NCBI GenBank assembly: GCA_963682085.1
Contig: OY821614.1
Span: forward strand, 806,001-870,000
Direction: 5' to 3'
DNA length: 64,000 nucleotides
From: Thiodubiliella sp900128405
GTDB taxonomy: Bacteria; Pseudomonadota; Gammaproteobacteria; PS1; Pseudothioglobaceae
Shown here piece by piece: positions 43,216 to 53,000 of this stretch. Position numbers and translations under genes: made by a program. How positions within the stretch are numbered: the stretch's first letter is position 1; every line of letters begins with the position of its first letter. Under the pieces are notes generated by a model that searched no databases, was not told where the DNA came from, and saw only the letters and a list, made by a program, of their open reading frames with translations.

Positions 43216-44167
43216 GGCGTAATAATGCATTTTTCTTATCAATAATAAAATGAAAATCTTGTAGCCAATCTAACCCTAACAATCCATCAACATTGTGGGG
43301 TAATTTTTCTCTGGGTAGCACAACGATAGGAAAATTTTGCTTGGTAATGGCACCCACTGAAAAAGTATCAATATTAACTTTAAAAGCAGACAGTGTGCCA
43401 TTTGCAGTGCTGAGGATTACCTCACCTAGGGATGGGTAACTGTCGGCAACTAAATGGGCACTTAGCGTGGTAATGCTTGCGCCTGTGTCTAAGATTAGTT
43501 GAGCGGGGGTATTGTCAATTGTTACATTAATGTGCCATGCGTTGGGCAGGGCAATGAGTGGGATTTCGATGTCGCCTTGTTGGAAGGTTTTGGCATAATT
43601 AAGTTGGGCTTGTAATTGGTCAAATTGTGCCTTCCATTTGATGTTATTTGCTAGAAAACTGAGTTGATATTGCACTTGCGAATACTTTTCAAGAGTCAAA
43701 AATAATTGTGCCAGTAGCTGATGAAACTCTAAGTAATTGGGCAGAATGTTGGTAGCTCTACTTAAAAAGTCTATCGTTTTTTGTGGTTGGTTACTACCTA
43801 ATTTCTGGATATATTGTTTACTAATATCAATATATAAAGCCTCTACGGATGACCTAGGATAAAGGTCTTGCACTTGAACGAGAAGGTCTTCAAGATGTTT
43901 TAGTGCAGTGGCATAATCACCTTCTCTGATGGCTACTTTACTGCGTGCCATCAAAGTTTCAGGTGCATAAACATCGGTTACATTAATAAGTTTAGGGCGC
44001 TGAATAGGCACTGAGACATAAGGTATTTTGACCATTGGTTGCTCAACCACAATTGTTGGTTTTTGAATATTTACAACTGTAGGTATGGTTGTGTTGTGCC
44101 AATATCCATTTACAAGCCAACCGATTAGAATACCCAAGCTAAGGGTAAAAATGAACCGTGTGATCAT
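43196..44167 (-). CDS. Membrane-anchored TPR plus retropepsin-like aspartyl protease inside the gsp operon
   Basis: 323 residues. An N-terminal anchor (about 3-21: TRFIFTLSLGILIGWLVNG) is followed by a TPR-like helical region (about 70-185) and a C-terminal retropepsin fold. The catalytic loop is QLILDTGASITTLS, and GLLGLDWLQDFHF is the second family motif. The active site should face the periplasm. It starts 5 bp after gspF and stands where gspG normally follows, so it is co-transcribed with gspC-F. It could process T2SS cargo or a pseudopilin, which is inference. Confidence 0.8.
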   Translation of the reverse strand: MITRFIFTLSLGILIGWLVNGYWHNTTIPTVVNIQKPTIVVEQPMVKIPYVSVPIQRPKLINVTDVYAPETLMARSKVAIREGDYATALKHLEDLLVQVQDLYPRSSVEALYIDISKQYIQKLGSNQPQKTIDFLSRATNILPNYLEFHQLLAQLFLTLEKYSQVQYQLSFLANNIKWKAQFDQLQAQLNYAKTFQQGDIEIPLIALPNAWHINVTIDNTPAQLILDTGASITTLSAHLVADSYPSLGEVILSTANGTLSAFKVNIDTFSVGAITKQNFPIVVLPREKLPHNVDGLLGLDWLQDFHFIIDKKNALLRLTPISP

Positions 44168-44172
44168 TAATT

Positions 44173-45381
44173 TTATAAAGGGATTTGATTAAGTTCAAAG
44201 ATGGGCAAGAGCATTGCTAAAACGATAAAAAGAACAACGCCACCCATGATGAGTATCATCACTGGCTCAAAGATGTTGACCAATTTTGTGGTGTAATGGT
44301 CGATTTCACTTTCTTGATTTTGAGCAGCTTTGTTAAGCATTTTAGAAAGTTGTCCACTGGTTTCACCACTGGCAAGCATATAGAGGGTAACGGGCGGTAA
44401 AGCTTCATATTGCTTGAAGGCTGAGAAAAGTGATGAGCCTTCGCGGACTTTTTCCCTAGCTTTAAGTATTGCCTGACGCATAGGTAAATAGTTGAGTGCC
44501 ATGGCTGAGTTGTTTAAAGCGCTAATAACAGGTGCACCACTTTCGTATAATAAAGCAAAAGTACGGGCAAAACGGATGGCGTTGGTGGTAATCAGCACTT
44601 TACCAAAGGCAGGGGCTTTAACAAGTAATCTCTGCATTTTTTCCTTAACATTAGGTTTTTTGAGTAGCAACTTCACGCCTAAGATTAGCACAAACAGAAT
44701 GCTAAAAATAGTCAAGGAATGTTCGGTTAAAAACTCATTTAAACTGATGACAAAGATAGTAATGCCCGGTAATTCTTGACCAGAGTCCTGAAAAACTGTT
44801 GCAATTTGCGGCACAATAAAAACCAATAGTGCGTAAACCACAACAAGGGCAATAACAGATACAACCATCGGATAAATCATGGCAGCAGATACTTTTCTTC
44901 TAAATTGCTGTTGTTTTTCAATGTCAATTGCTAGGGCTTCTAAGATGACACCTAATTTAGCACTGGCTTCGCCAAGTTCAATGGTGGCAATGTAATAATC
45001 GGGAAATTGTCCATAGTTTGAACCGAGTGATTTTGCCAAGGTTTGTCCTTGCAAAATCTGTGAATGTGTTTGTTTGATGACTTTAACAAGGTGTTTTTTG
45101 TGTTGATTTTGCAAAATCGTGTTTAAAGCTTGGTCGATCGGGATGGAGGCCTGAATTAAAGAGCCTAATTGGCGTGTGATCATGGCAATATCTGTCATAC
45201 TAAGCTGCTTTTGAAATAGGTTTTTTGTCTTGTTGGTGTGTTGTTTTGTAGGCTCTATACTTAAAACAACAAGCTGTTTTTCCTTAAGTTGAATGCGTGC
45301 ATTTTTCACATGATCGCTTTCAATTAAGCCACTAACTTTTTGCTGCTTTTGGTTGATAGCTTGATATTCAAAAATACTCAT
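44173..45381 (-). CDS. gspF: Type II secretion inner-membrane protein GspF
   Basis: 402 residues. Two GspF domains, each ending in membrane helices (about 170-190 and 220-240, then 375-395: VMILIMGGVVLFIVLAMLLP). Motifs TRQLGSLIQASIPIDQAL and FARTFALLYESGAPVISAL are family landmarks. It forms the platform with GspC, L and M. It lies 3 bp after gspE. Confidence 0.95.
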   Translation of the reverse strand: MSIFEYQAINQKQQKVSGLIESDHVKNARIQLKEKQLVVLSIEPTKQHTNKTKNLFQKQLSMTDIAMITRQLGSLIQASIPIDQALNTILQNQHKKHLVKVIKQTHSQILQGQTLAKSLGSNYGQFPDYYIATIELGEASAKLGVILEALAIDIEKQQQFRRKVSAAMIYPMVVSVIALVVVYALLVFIVPQIATVFQDSGQELPGITIFVISLNEFLTEHSLTIFSILFVLILGVKLLLKKPNVKEKMQRLLVKAPAFGKVLITTNAIRFARTFALLYESGAPVISALNNSAMALNYLPMRQAILKAREKVREGSSLFSAFKQYEALPPVTLYMLASGETSGQLSKMLNKAAQNQESEIDHYTTKLVNIFEPVMILIMGGVVLFIVLAMLLPIFELNQIPL

Positions 45382-45384
45382 ACT

Positions 45385-46836
45385 TTATATAGAGATAACT
45401 CTAATGGCCTCGTCTAAACTACAAATCCCTTGCGAGACCAGTGTTCTGACTTGGTCTCTTAAAGTGATCATTTTTCCTTCAAGGTGGCTTGAAATTTGAT
45501 TTTCATTGGCACCATTGTGAATCATCGCCCTAAGTTCATCATCAACAACCAACAATTCATACAGTCCAATTCTGCCTGAAAATCCGCTATGGTTACAATG
45601 CTCACAAGAGGAGGGAGTGTAAATAATACTCGGCTTATCTAGCTTTAATCTTTGTTGTTCTTTTTCATCTGTTGTGTGTGTTTTCTTGCACTTACTGCAC
45701 AAGATGCGAATCAATCTTTGTGCCAAAACACCTGAAAGACTGGATGCCAATAAAAATGGCTCTACACCCATATCTTTAAGGCGTATTATGGCATCTTTTG
45801 CACTATTTGTATGTAGAGTAGAAAAAACCAAATGCCCAGTTAAACTGGCTTGGACAGCAATTTCAGCCGTTTCTTGGTCGCGAATTTCACCTATCATTAC
45901 AATATCAGGATCTTGGCGTAAAATGGCGCGTAAACCTTTGGCGAATGACATCTTAATATTGTCATTAATTTGTGTTTGATTGATGCCATCAATATGGTAT
46001 TCAATTGGATCTTCAATGGTGGTAATGTTTCTGGATTGATTGTTAAGCACGCTGAGTGCGGCATACAGCGTGGTGGTTTTTCCAGAACCAGTCGGGCCAG
46101 TCACCAAGATAATACCATTGGGCTTGTGAATCAATTGACTAATCTGCTCATAAGTAGCATCATCCATACCCAATTGCTTAAGTTGCAATCGCCCTACTTG
46201 TTTATCCAATAAACGCATCACCACTTTTTCGCCTTTGCCAGAAGGAATAATAGAGACGCGTATATCCACCGCTCGCCCTCCTAGTTGTAAGGCAATTCTG
46301 CCATCTTGCGGTAAACGCCGTTCGGAAATATCAAGATTGGCCATAACCTTGATGCGTGACACCAGCAAAGGGGCAATTTTCTGTTGTGGCTCAAGCACTT
46401 CGTTTAGAATACCATTAAGACGAAAGCGAATACGAATACGGGACTCATAAGGCTCAACATGAATATCGGATGCACCCTGCAAAATTGCCTGTGCACATAA
46501 AGCATTAATCAAACTAATAATAGGAGCTTGATCATCAGAATCTAGTAATTCTATTGGCTCAAACAGCTCCATAGCGATGTCATCAAGTGTTTTATCTTGC
46601 TCGGCATTGTCGCTAAAATCTTGCAAATTACTCAACGCCCCACTTTCATAATGCACTTGTATTCTTTGCATTAAAGAGACTTTATTTGTTTTTTCCAATT
46701 GACACGCACCATGTTTACGCACAATTTCTAGCAAAGTGGGGATTTCAGGCAGTGTTTCGTAACTAAGTTTGTTGCCTTCTAATAACAAGCCAAACTTTTT
46801 AGCAAATAAATAGGGCAATGAAAGTTTATTTATCAT
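45385..46836 (-). CDS. gspE: Type II secretion ATPase GspE
   Basis: 483 residues. Walker A GPTGSGKTTTLYAAL, the Asp box with TIEDPIEYHID, Walker B with LRQDPDIVMIGEIRD and the His box LTGHLVFSTLHTN are all present. The tetracysteine zinc domain (CSKC and CEHC, about 377-410) is specific to GspE and PilB. It powers pseudopilus assembly and docks on GspL. Confidence 0.96.
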   Translation of the reverse strand: MINKLSLPYLFAKKFGLLLEGNKLSYETLPEIPTLLEIVRKHGACQLEKTNKVSLMQRIQVHYESGALSNLQDFSDNAEQDKTLDDIAMELFEPIELLDSDDQAPIISLINALCAQAILQGASDIHVEPYESRIRIRFRLNGILNEVLEPQQKIAPLLVSRIKVMANLDISERRLPQDGRIALQLGGRAVDIRVSIIPSGKGEKVVMRLLDKQVGRLQLKQLGMDDATYEQISQLIHKPNGIILVTGPTGSGKTTTLYAALSVLNNQSRNITTIEDPIEYHIDGINQTQINDNIKMSFAKGLRAILRQDPDIVMIGEIRDQETAEIAVQASLTGHLVFSTLHTNSAKDAIIRLKDMGVEPFLLASSLSGVLAQRLIRILCSKCKKTHTTDEKEQQRLKLDKPSIIYTPSSCEHCNHSGFSGRIGLYELLVVDDELRAMIHNGANENQISSHLEGKMITLRDQVRTLVSQGICSLDEAIRVISI

Positions 46837-46911
46837 TTTAATAACAAGTGCTGTAAAAGTGTTTTAATAATATTATCACCTCTATTAAGTTGCCTTAATG
46901 GTAATTTTTTA

Positions 46912-48840
46912 CTAATCATCATCTTCGTAAAAATCGTTTTCGTGAAAATCGTTTTTATTCAGATCAGGTGTAGGCGTTTCGAAAGATGCATTGGATACTG
47001 GTGTTTTAATGGGTGTCTTCGTTGTTATTGCCTCAGGTTTTTCTTGGTCAGCAATTTCACTTCGGTCAGTCAACGATCCTTCGGTATCCCCTAAGAGACC
47101 TCTAGCTGCAATATAGTTGTATTTTTCCTTACTAAGACTATCGACATTATTCTCGGATAAGATAGTGGGTCTGATAAACAACACCAAGTGGCGTTTTTCT
47201 TCGGAACTTCTGTCAAAACGAAACAAACGCCCTAAAATTGGAATGTCACCCAATATAGGCACTTTTTGTTGTGTGTCTCTAACCATATTGTCAATCATAC
47301 CGCCTAATACCAATAATCTCTTATTTCTGACCATGACCGTGGTTTTAATTTTACGCTTAGAGGTAATAACATCAACAGCACTAGCAGAAGGTAAAACATT
47401 TGATACTTCTTGCTCTATAACAAGTTTAATACCACCGCCTTCATTAATTTGTGGCTTAACTTTAAGCGTTAAACCAACATTTTTACGCTCATAATTTTGA
47501 AAAGGATTGGAATTGCTACTGCTCAGTTGCGTGTTAGTGATAAACGGCACTTCATTACCCACGACAATTTCCGCTTCCTCGTTATCTAAAGTAACAATAG
47601 AGGGGGTGGAAAGAATATCGGCATTACCCATACTGTCCAATGCACTAATAATTGCCCCCAGTCCACTTGTATACTCTCCCCCCTTTTTTTTAAAATTACC
47701 AAGAACATAATTAGCACCTGCCTTTAAAGAAGGTTTGCCAGAGCTAATACCACTTAAAAGTGCTGTTACTTGTTGATTAAAATCAGTCGCCATAATGCCG
47801 ATTTTTGAGCCAAAACCCAATAAACCAATACCCAATTCGTCTGATTTAGAAGAGTGAATTTCAGCAATTACCACTTCAATCAACACTTGTGCACGCTCAA
47901 TATCAAGTTTATGAATGATTTTTTTAAGTTTTAAAAGTATCGCTGGTGAAGTGGTAGCAATAATAGCATTAGTCGCCTCATCTGCCTGAATATTAACGAC
48001 AGCAGCTTTGCCCTTACCCTTACTGCTTGCTTTATTGTTCATTACACTTTGCAATATTGGCAAAATATCTTTTGCATTCGCATGTTTTAAATAAATCACA
48101 GAAGTGCCACCAGTTTCCCCTTGGTCTTTATCAAGTTCAGCGATTAAAAAGCGTGCTTTAAGGCGTTTGCTTTTATTGCCACCAATAATAACTTGGTTGG
48201 TCTGTATATTGACGCTAATAACCAATGCACTACCAGTCTTTTTTAGCAATAATGACTTAACAATATTTGCCACTTCTTGTGCGCTTGTATGTTTTAAAGT
48301 GATAATCTCATAGTCCTCATCTACTTGCTTATCTAATATTTCAATCATATCCTTAATGCGCTTAATACTGGCATTGGTATCTGTCATGATAATACTATTG
48401 GAGGGATGATAGGCAGTTAAATAACCGTATTGAGAAACCAATGGACGCAAGACAGAAATCAACTCTTTCGCTGAAACATTTTCAACTGCAAGCACTGCAC
48501 TAACAATTAAATCATTAGAAAGTTTGGTGGGTGAAGTATTTTTAGTGGCATTTTTGGGCAATATTTTATCAAAATCATCACCTGGAATAATCACATACCC
48601 ATGCACTTGCAAAATAGAAGCAAAAAATTGATACAGTTTATCGTCATCAATATTTTTATTACTCACCACATTTACCTTGGCTTTCACCCTGGGATCAATA
48701 ATGAAATTTTTACCTGTCGCCTGAGAAACGGTGTTAATAAGTGTGCGAATATCGGTATTTTTCAAGTTCAGCACCAAGGCCTGAGCAGATGAAGTAAATA
48801 ACAATATCGAAAATAGAGTAATTTTAATTTTTTGTGTCAT
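46912..48840 (-). CDS. gspD: Type II secretion outer-membrane secretin GspD
   Basis: 642 residues. A signal peptide (MTQKIKITLFSILLFTSSAQA) is followed by N0-N3 domains (TDIRTLINTVSQATGKNFIIDPRVKAKV is N0) and the secretin core with VGNEVPFITNT, GLTLKVKPQI, VVLGGMI and KVPILGDIPILGRLFR. A low-complexity S domain follows; its acidic Asp/Glu-rich end (NDFHENDFYEDDD) is unusual. It forms the outer-membrane gate through which folded cargo leaves. Confidence 0.96.
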   Translation of the reverse strand: MTQKIKITLFSILLFTSSAQALVLNLKNTDIRTLINTVSQATGKNFIIDPRVKAKVNVVSNKNIDDDKLYQFFASILQVHGYVIIPGDDFDKILPKNATKNTSPTKLSNDLIVSAVLAVENVSAKELISVLRPLVSQYGYLTAYHPSNSIIMTDTNASIKRIKDMIEILDKQVDEDYEIITLKHTSAQEVANIVKSLLLKKTGSALVISVNIQTNQVIIGGNKSKRLKARFLIAELDKDQGETGGTSVIYLKHANAKDILPILQSVMNNKASSKGKGKAAVVNIQADEATNAIIATTSPAILLKLKKIIHKLDIERAQVLIEVVIAEIHSSKSDELGIGLLGFGSKIGIMATDFNQQVTALLSGISSGKPSLKAGANYVLGNFKKKGGEYTSGLGAIISALDSMGNADILSTPSIVTLDNEEAEIVVGNEVPFITNTQLSSSNSNPFQNYERKNVGLTLKVKPQINEGGGIKLVIEQEVSNVLPSASAVDVITSKRKIKTTVMVRNKRLLVLGGMIDNMVRDTQQKVPILGDIPILGRLFRFDRSSEEKRHLVLFIRPTILSENNVDSLSKEKYNYIAARGLLGDTEGSLTDRSEIADQEKPEAITTKTPIKTPVSNASFETPTPDLNKNDFHENDFYEDDD

Positions 48841-48851
48841 AAATAAAAATG

Positions 48852-49757
48852 TTAGTTCAAGTCAATAGTAATAATATGTTGTTCACCTTGGCGATCAAGA
48901 TAAAAATCGAAATTTTTTGTTTGTTTTAACAACTTGATTACCTCAAAAGAGGCGGATAAATTATCAAGAATTTTGTCATTAATACGAGTTACGATATCGT
49001 GTTCTCTGAATCCTAACTCTTTAAACAAGCGTTTTTCTTTGCCAGAATTTAATTTAAAGCCAGTGAGTTTACCATCACTAAAGTTTGGTGCAATGCTAAT
49101 TAATGACAATAGCCCTTTTGGATTACTGGAAATTTCCTTTAAATAATCACCTAACTTGTGCTTTTGTGCTTTTGACAACCCATCAGAAGAAGAGGATGAT
49201 GCTTTTGGTTTAAATTCATCCAAATCAACTATTTTGCCATTGGGGTGATTGTTAGGGTTGACATAGTTAAACTTAATTAATATTTTCTCTAACTTTCCAT
49301 CTCTTTCAATCACTACATAATCTTTAGCAACATCTTTCAGTAGTGCACTGGAGGTAACTTGATCACCTTGTTGATAAATCTTGGCTTTGTCACTACCATT
49401 TTTAATAATGGCTAAAGCATTTTTCGCTTTAAAAACTGTCCCTACCAAAGTTAAATTAAGAGGGCTAAGTTTAACCTTTTTATAATTATTTTGACGAATT
49501 TTAGTGTGTTGAAATTGTCCAAACAAATTATTATACGCCCTCATATTGTTGGCATTCGACTTGAGTGTTTTGGCATCAACTACTGCCACAACTTGGTTTT
49601 GTGCATTAACAAATAAACCTAATGCCAACTGTGCACAAACATAAGCCAAATAAACCGTTAGACACAATGTAATGCCAACTCTAATCTTATCTTGATAGAG
49701 TGCGCTTAACTTCTTAATTTGTATCCAGTTAACGAGCAGTTCGGTCTTTAAATTCAT
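48852..49757 (-). CDS. gspC: Type II secretion protein GspC
   Basis: 301 residues. A single inner-membrane helix (about 29-50: GITLCLTVYLAYVCAQLALGLF), an HR domain with LTLVGTVFKAKNALAIIKN, and a C-terminal PDZ-like domain (about 205-300) with FRELGFREHDIVTRINDKI. It links the inner-membrane platform to GspD and helps select substrates. It is 11 bp before gspD. Confidence 0.9.
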   Translation of the reverse strand: MNLKTELLVNWIQIKKLSALYQDKIRVGITLCLTVYLAYVCAQLALGLFVNAQNQVVAVVDAKTLKSNANNMRAYNNLFGQFQHTKIRQNNYKKVKLSPLNLTLVGTVFKAKNALAIIKNGSDKAKIYQQGDQVTSSALLKDVAKDYVVIERDGKLEKILIKFNYVNPNNHPNGKIVDLDEFKPKASSSSSDGLSKAQKHKLGDYLKEISSNPKGLLSLISIAPNFSDGKLTGFKLNSGKEKRLFKELGFREHDIVTRINDKILDNLSASFEVIKLLKQTKNFDFYLDRQGEQHIITIDLN

Positions 49758-49826
49758 GGGCGTTATTTTACAATGAATTTACCCTGTTAGTTCTACCACT
49801 TTTTTTTAAAAAAAAATACTTATTTT

Positions 49827-49984
49827 AAAGCCTTTGCATAAATACAAATGATTGACAAAATTCAATTTTTTTCAAATTGAAAATTCCTTTAAACCTTGCC
49901 CTAGAAAGGTTAAAACTGGGTTTAAAAAATTACCAAGCAGGTAAAAAGTGAATGCCTGATAATTCATATTTATACAAAGGTCTC
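49827..49984. mobile_element. MITE-like element, 158 bp, with 5-bp target duplication
   Basis: The left end has decayed to AAAGCCTTTGCATAAATA; the right end TATTTATACAAAGGTCTC is intact. Direct flanks ATTTT occur on both sides (49822-49826, 49985-49989). It lies between the chitinase stop and gspC start, and carries the central TTTAAACCTTGCC ... GGGTTTAAA core. Confidence 0.88.
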
Positions 49985-50035
49985 ATTTTAACAAAAATAA
50001 AAACCTCTTGATTAAAGAGATTTTTTAAAAGATTA

Positions 50036-53000
50036 CTAGTTAGTAAGCGTAATACCCAGCCCTTTCATTACTTTTTTGAAATTATCAGCCCTTTCTTTTT
50101 TGGCATGCACTTTACCAACATCAGGACATTCGTCATCAGGGCAACCACGATTAACAATACCAGAAATAGAATCAATAAAGGAGGTGCCATTTAATGGCTG
50201 ATAGTTGTTTTCACCAAAGTTACTATCAACATATTTTTTCAGCTCTGTTTTGTAGTTCCAGTCTTGATATATGCCACCACCCTCATATGCTTGAACTGAA
50301 TTCATCCAGTAAAACAATCCTGCAACCCACTTAATCTCTTTGTGCTCTGTGGAGCTACAAATTAATTCTGGGTTGGCACAAAGATCCATACCTGCATAAA
50401 GTGGATTCTCAGGGGGTGCTTTAACATTAACAACGCCACCTTTCCAATCAACATTTTTATTAATCAAATCCTTGTCAACATGGCTTCTGCCAACAAAATG
50501 ATTGAGTTTACCAAAGTTTTCCCTGCCAGTCGTTTGGATAACGCCACGACCCCACCAGCCACAACCTTCAAGTGAGCGTTTACTAGAGCCATCCCAAACA
50601 AAACTGCCTGCTTTTTGACCTTTATAAACTTTACATTCATCTCTTGCCCAGCCTTCAATTTTTGGGTCTTTAAAATTATCAGCAGTTGCTGGCTTACCAG
50701 CACAATCACCTGAATCTTCCCAGCGACCGGGCTTACCATCAAGTAACAATCCTAAATCACTCAACACTGCATCTGGTGCTGCAAATACTGGCCCTGCAGC
50801 AGCATAATATTTGGCGTTGGTTATTGCCGTTACTTCCATTTTTGGTGCTCTTGGGCATGAATAAGGGTTGTCAATACCATTACTGTCCACGCCATAATCC
50901 GCATAAACTTGACCTAATTGCCCACAAGCCGCATCCATTGGCTGATCAATTGTAAAATCACCTCTGGCAATAGAGTCGGCAACTGCCTTGCTAGTATTGG
51001 CATCTTTGAAAAATTGCCAAGAGTTTTCATCACACGCATTATATTGAATAGTTTCTTGCATGCTTTGTGCCAAAAAGGAGGCGATGGCAACTTTAGCATA
51101 TTTCTGCTTTTGTTCGTTACTATCACTTTCGTCAAATAACCAGTATTTTTCACCTGAAATACCCGTATTGTGCATGGCCTTTAAGGCTTCCAAGAAATCT
51201 TCCCACTTATAAAGGGAAGAAGGTATCCAACTTCCAGGGGCAGCATTGAACAACAAGACATTGTTATTCATATCATTTGCAAGACTTGCACTGGTTAATG
51301 CTGTGTTTAGAGTCGCAACAGAAGTTAAGGCATTGGTGTTACTATCACTGGTTTCGTTGTGATATAACGGTATGCCACCGTTTTCTCTGTAATCAACAAT
51401 CTTATTTTTTAGCCAATTATAGCCACCCGTTTTATTGGTGGAAATAGGCACAGAACCTGTTGTCTCGCCACCACCCCATAAAATAGCAAAGGCATTGGAA
51501 AACACAGAATGCCTTAATTCACTAGCACCCCAGTTGTGGCTTGAATCTTGACCTAATAGGTCGCCAACCTTGGTGGCACCATTGTAATGAGAACCACTAA
51601 GCGCAATGTTTAAAACATCTTGTCTAATATTGCCCACATCTGTGCCAATTTCTTTGTCTCCCATGAAATACGACCCACCCGAAGCAGAATGACCGCCATA
51701 TATTGCCGTGTCCAAATGTCTAAAACAACCATCTGATTCATTGTCAGTGCACAAGTGCGATTCGCCACTTAAATCTTCTGTTTTGGTAACCATATGTCCA
51801 CCTGGAATTTGCCACAACATCGCTGGCGTTCCAATGAAATCGGTAATTTGTTTAACATACATTAAATAGTTATCCCATTCCCTAGAAGAAAAAGCATAAC
51901 TAGGTTTGCCTGCTGCACCAAAACCATCTCGCTCATATTTGTCAAAAGTTAAAAAGTCTGGTCGATAGTCGTTATCATCATAAGCACCAATCCACTTAGA
52001 AAATACAGCCACACCTTTTGAGGCATTATTCCAAACATCACGCTCACCAGTATATTTTTTATGCACCCAATGTGCACTACCAGGATTCCATAAATTAATC
52101 ACCCAACCAAAAGCAACATCTGGAGCAAATTCTTTAATCATAAAGTTTTGTGATTGAACCCAGCCTTTAATGTTATTTTTAATATTGGCTTCTGTAATTT
52201 TTGCCTTGATGTCATTAAGTTGATAAACTATCTCTAATCTATTTACATCTTCTGTTTTAGTGGCATTCGTTGCAATGGATGAATATTTTTTAACCATATA
52301 GTTTTTTTCTGCTTCAATGGCAGTAAGCATTGCTTCTCTAACTAATATGGTCTGATAATTTTCACAGTCAATATCATCACTACCGCCGCAATACTCATTT
52401 TGGAAAGTGCCATTCAGTTTGTTCTTTTGCCACTCACCAAATAAATCAGCATCCAATACAATGGTTGCTGGATTAGGATGGTCATCATCTTTATTAGCCT
52501 GCATATTGGCAGCCATTCTAATGGTATTTCTAAAATGCTTAACCAAATTACTGTCCTCAATCACAGTATTATCTGAGCTGTCTATAGAGTTCTCTGTTTT
52601 GTAATTGGTTTTAATGTCATTTTGTGCCAAACCGCCACCACTACCATTAGCAGTATAAACAACTAAAGTCGGCATTACTCTAGTTTTACCCGTATCATCT
52701 AATGCCTCTATTTCTCGCGCTTGCCTAATAGTTTGTGTTGTTACAATAGGCTCAATGACATCACCTCTATCGCCAAAACCATCACCTTCGTATTTGAAAA
52801 TCGCATCCACTTTACTGTCAAAAAACCTTTGATTAAGCCCAAAATCATTATCAGTTACGGTTCCCATAGCCAATGTGCTTGGCCAGCCTTTGACTTTTAA
52901 GACGACCGAATCCGCCCTATTTGGCTTGGCTTTTTTGGCATCTTCTTGTGCTATTGTTACTTTTCCTGGGGTTACTTGCACAACTTTAATGCCACCTAAG

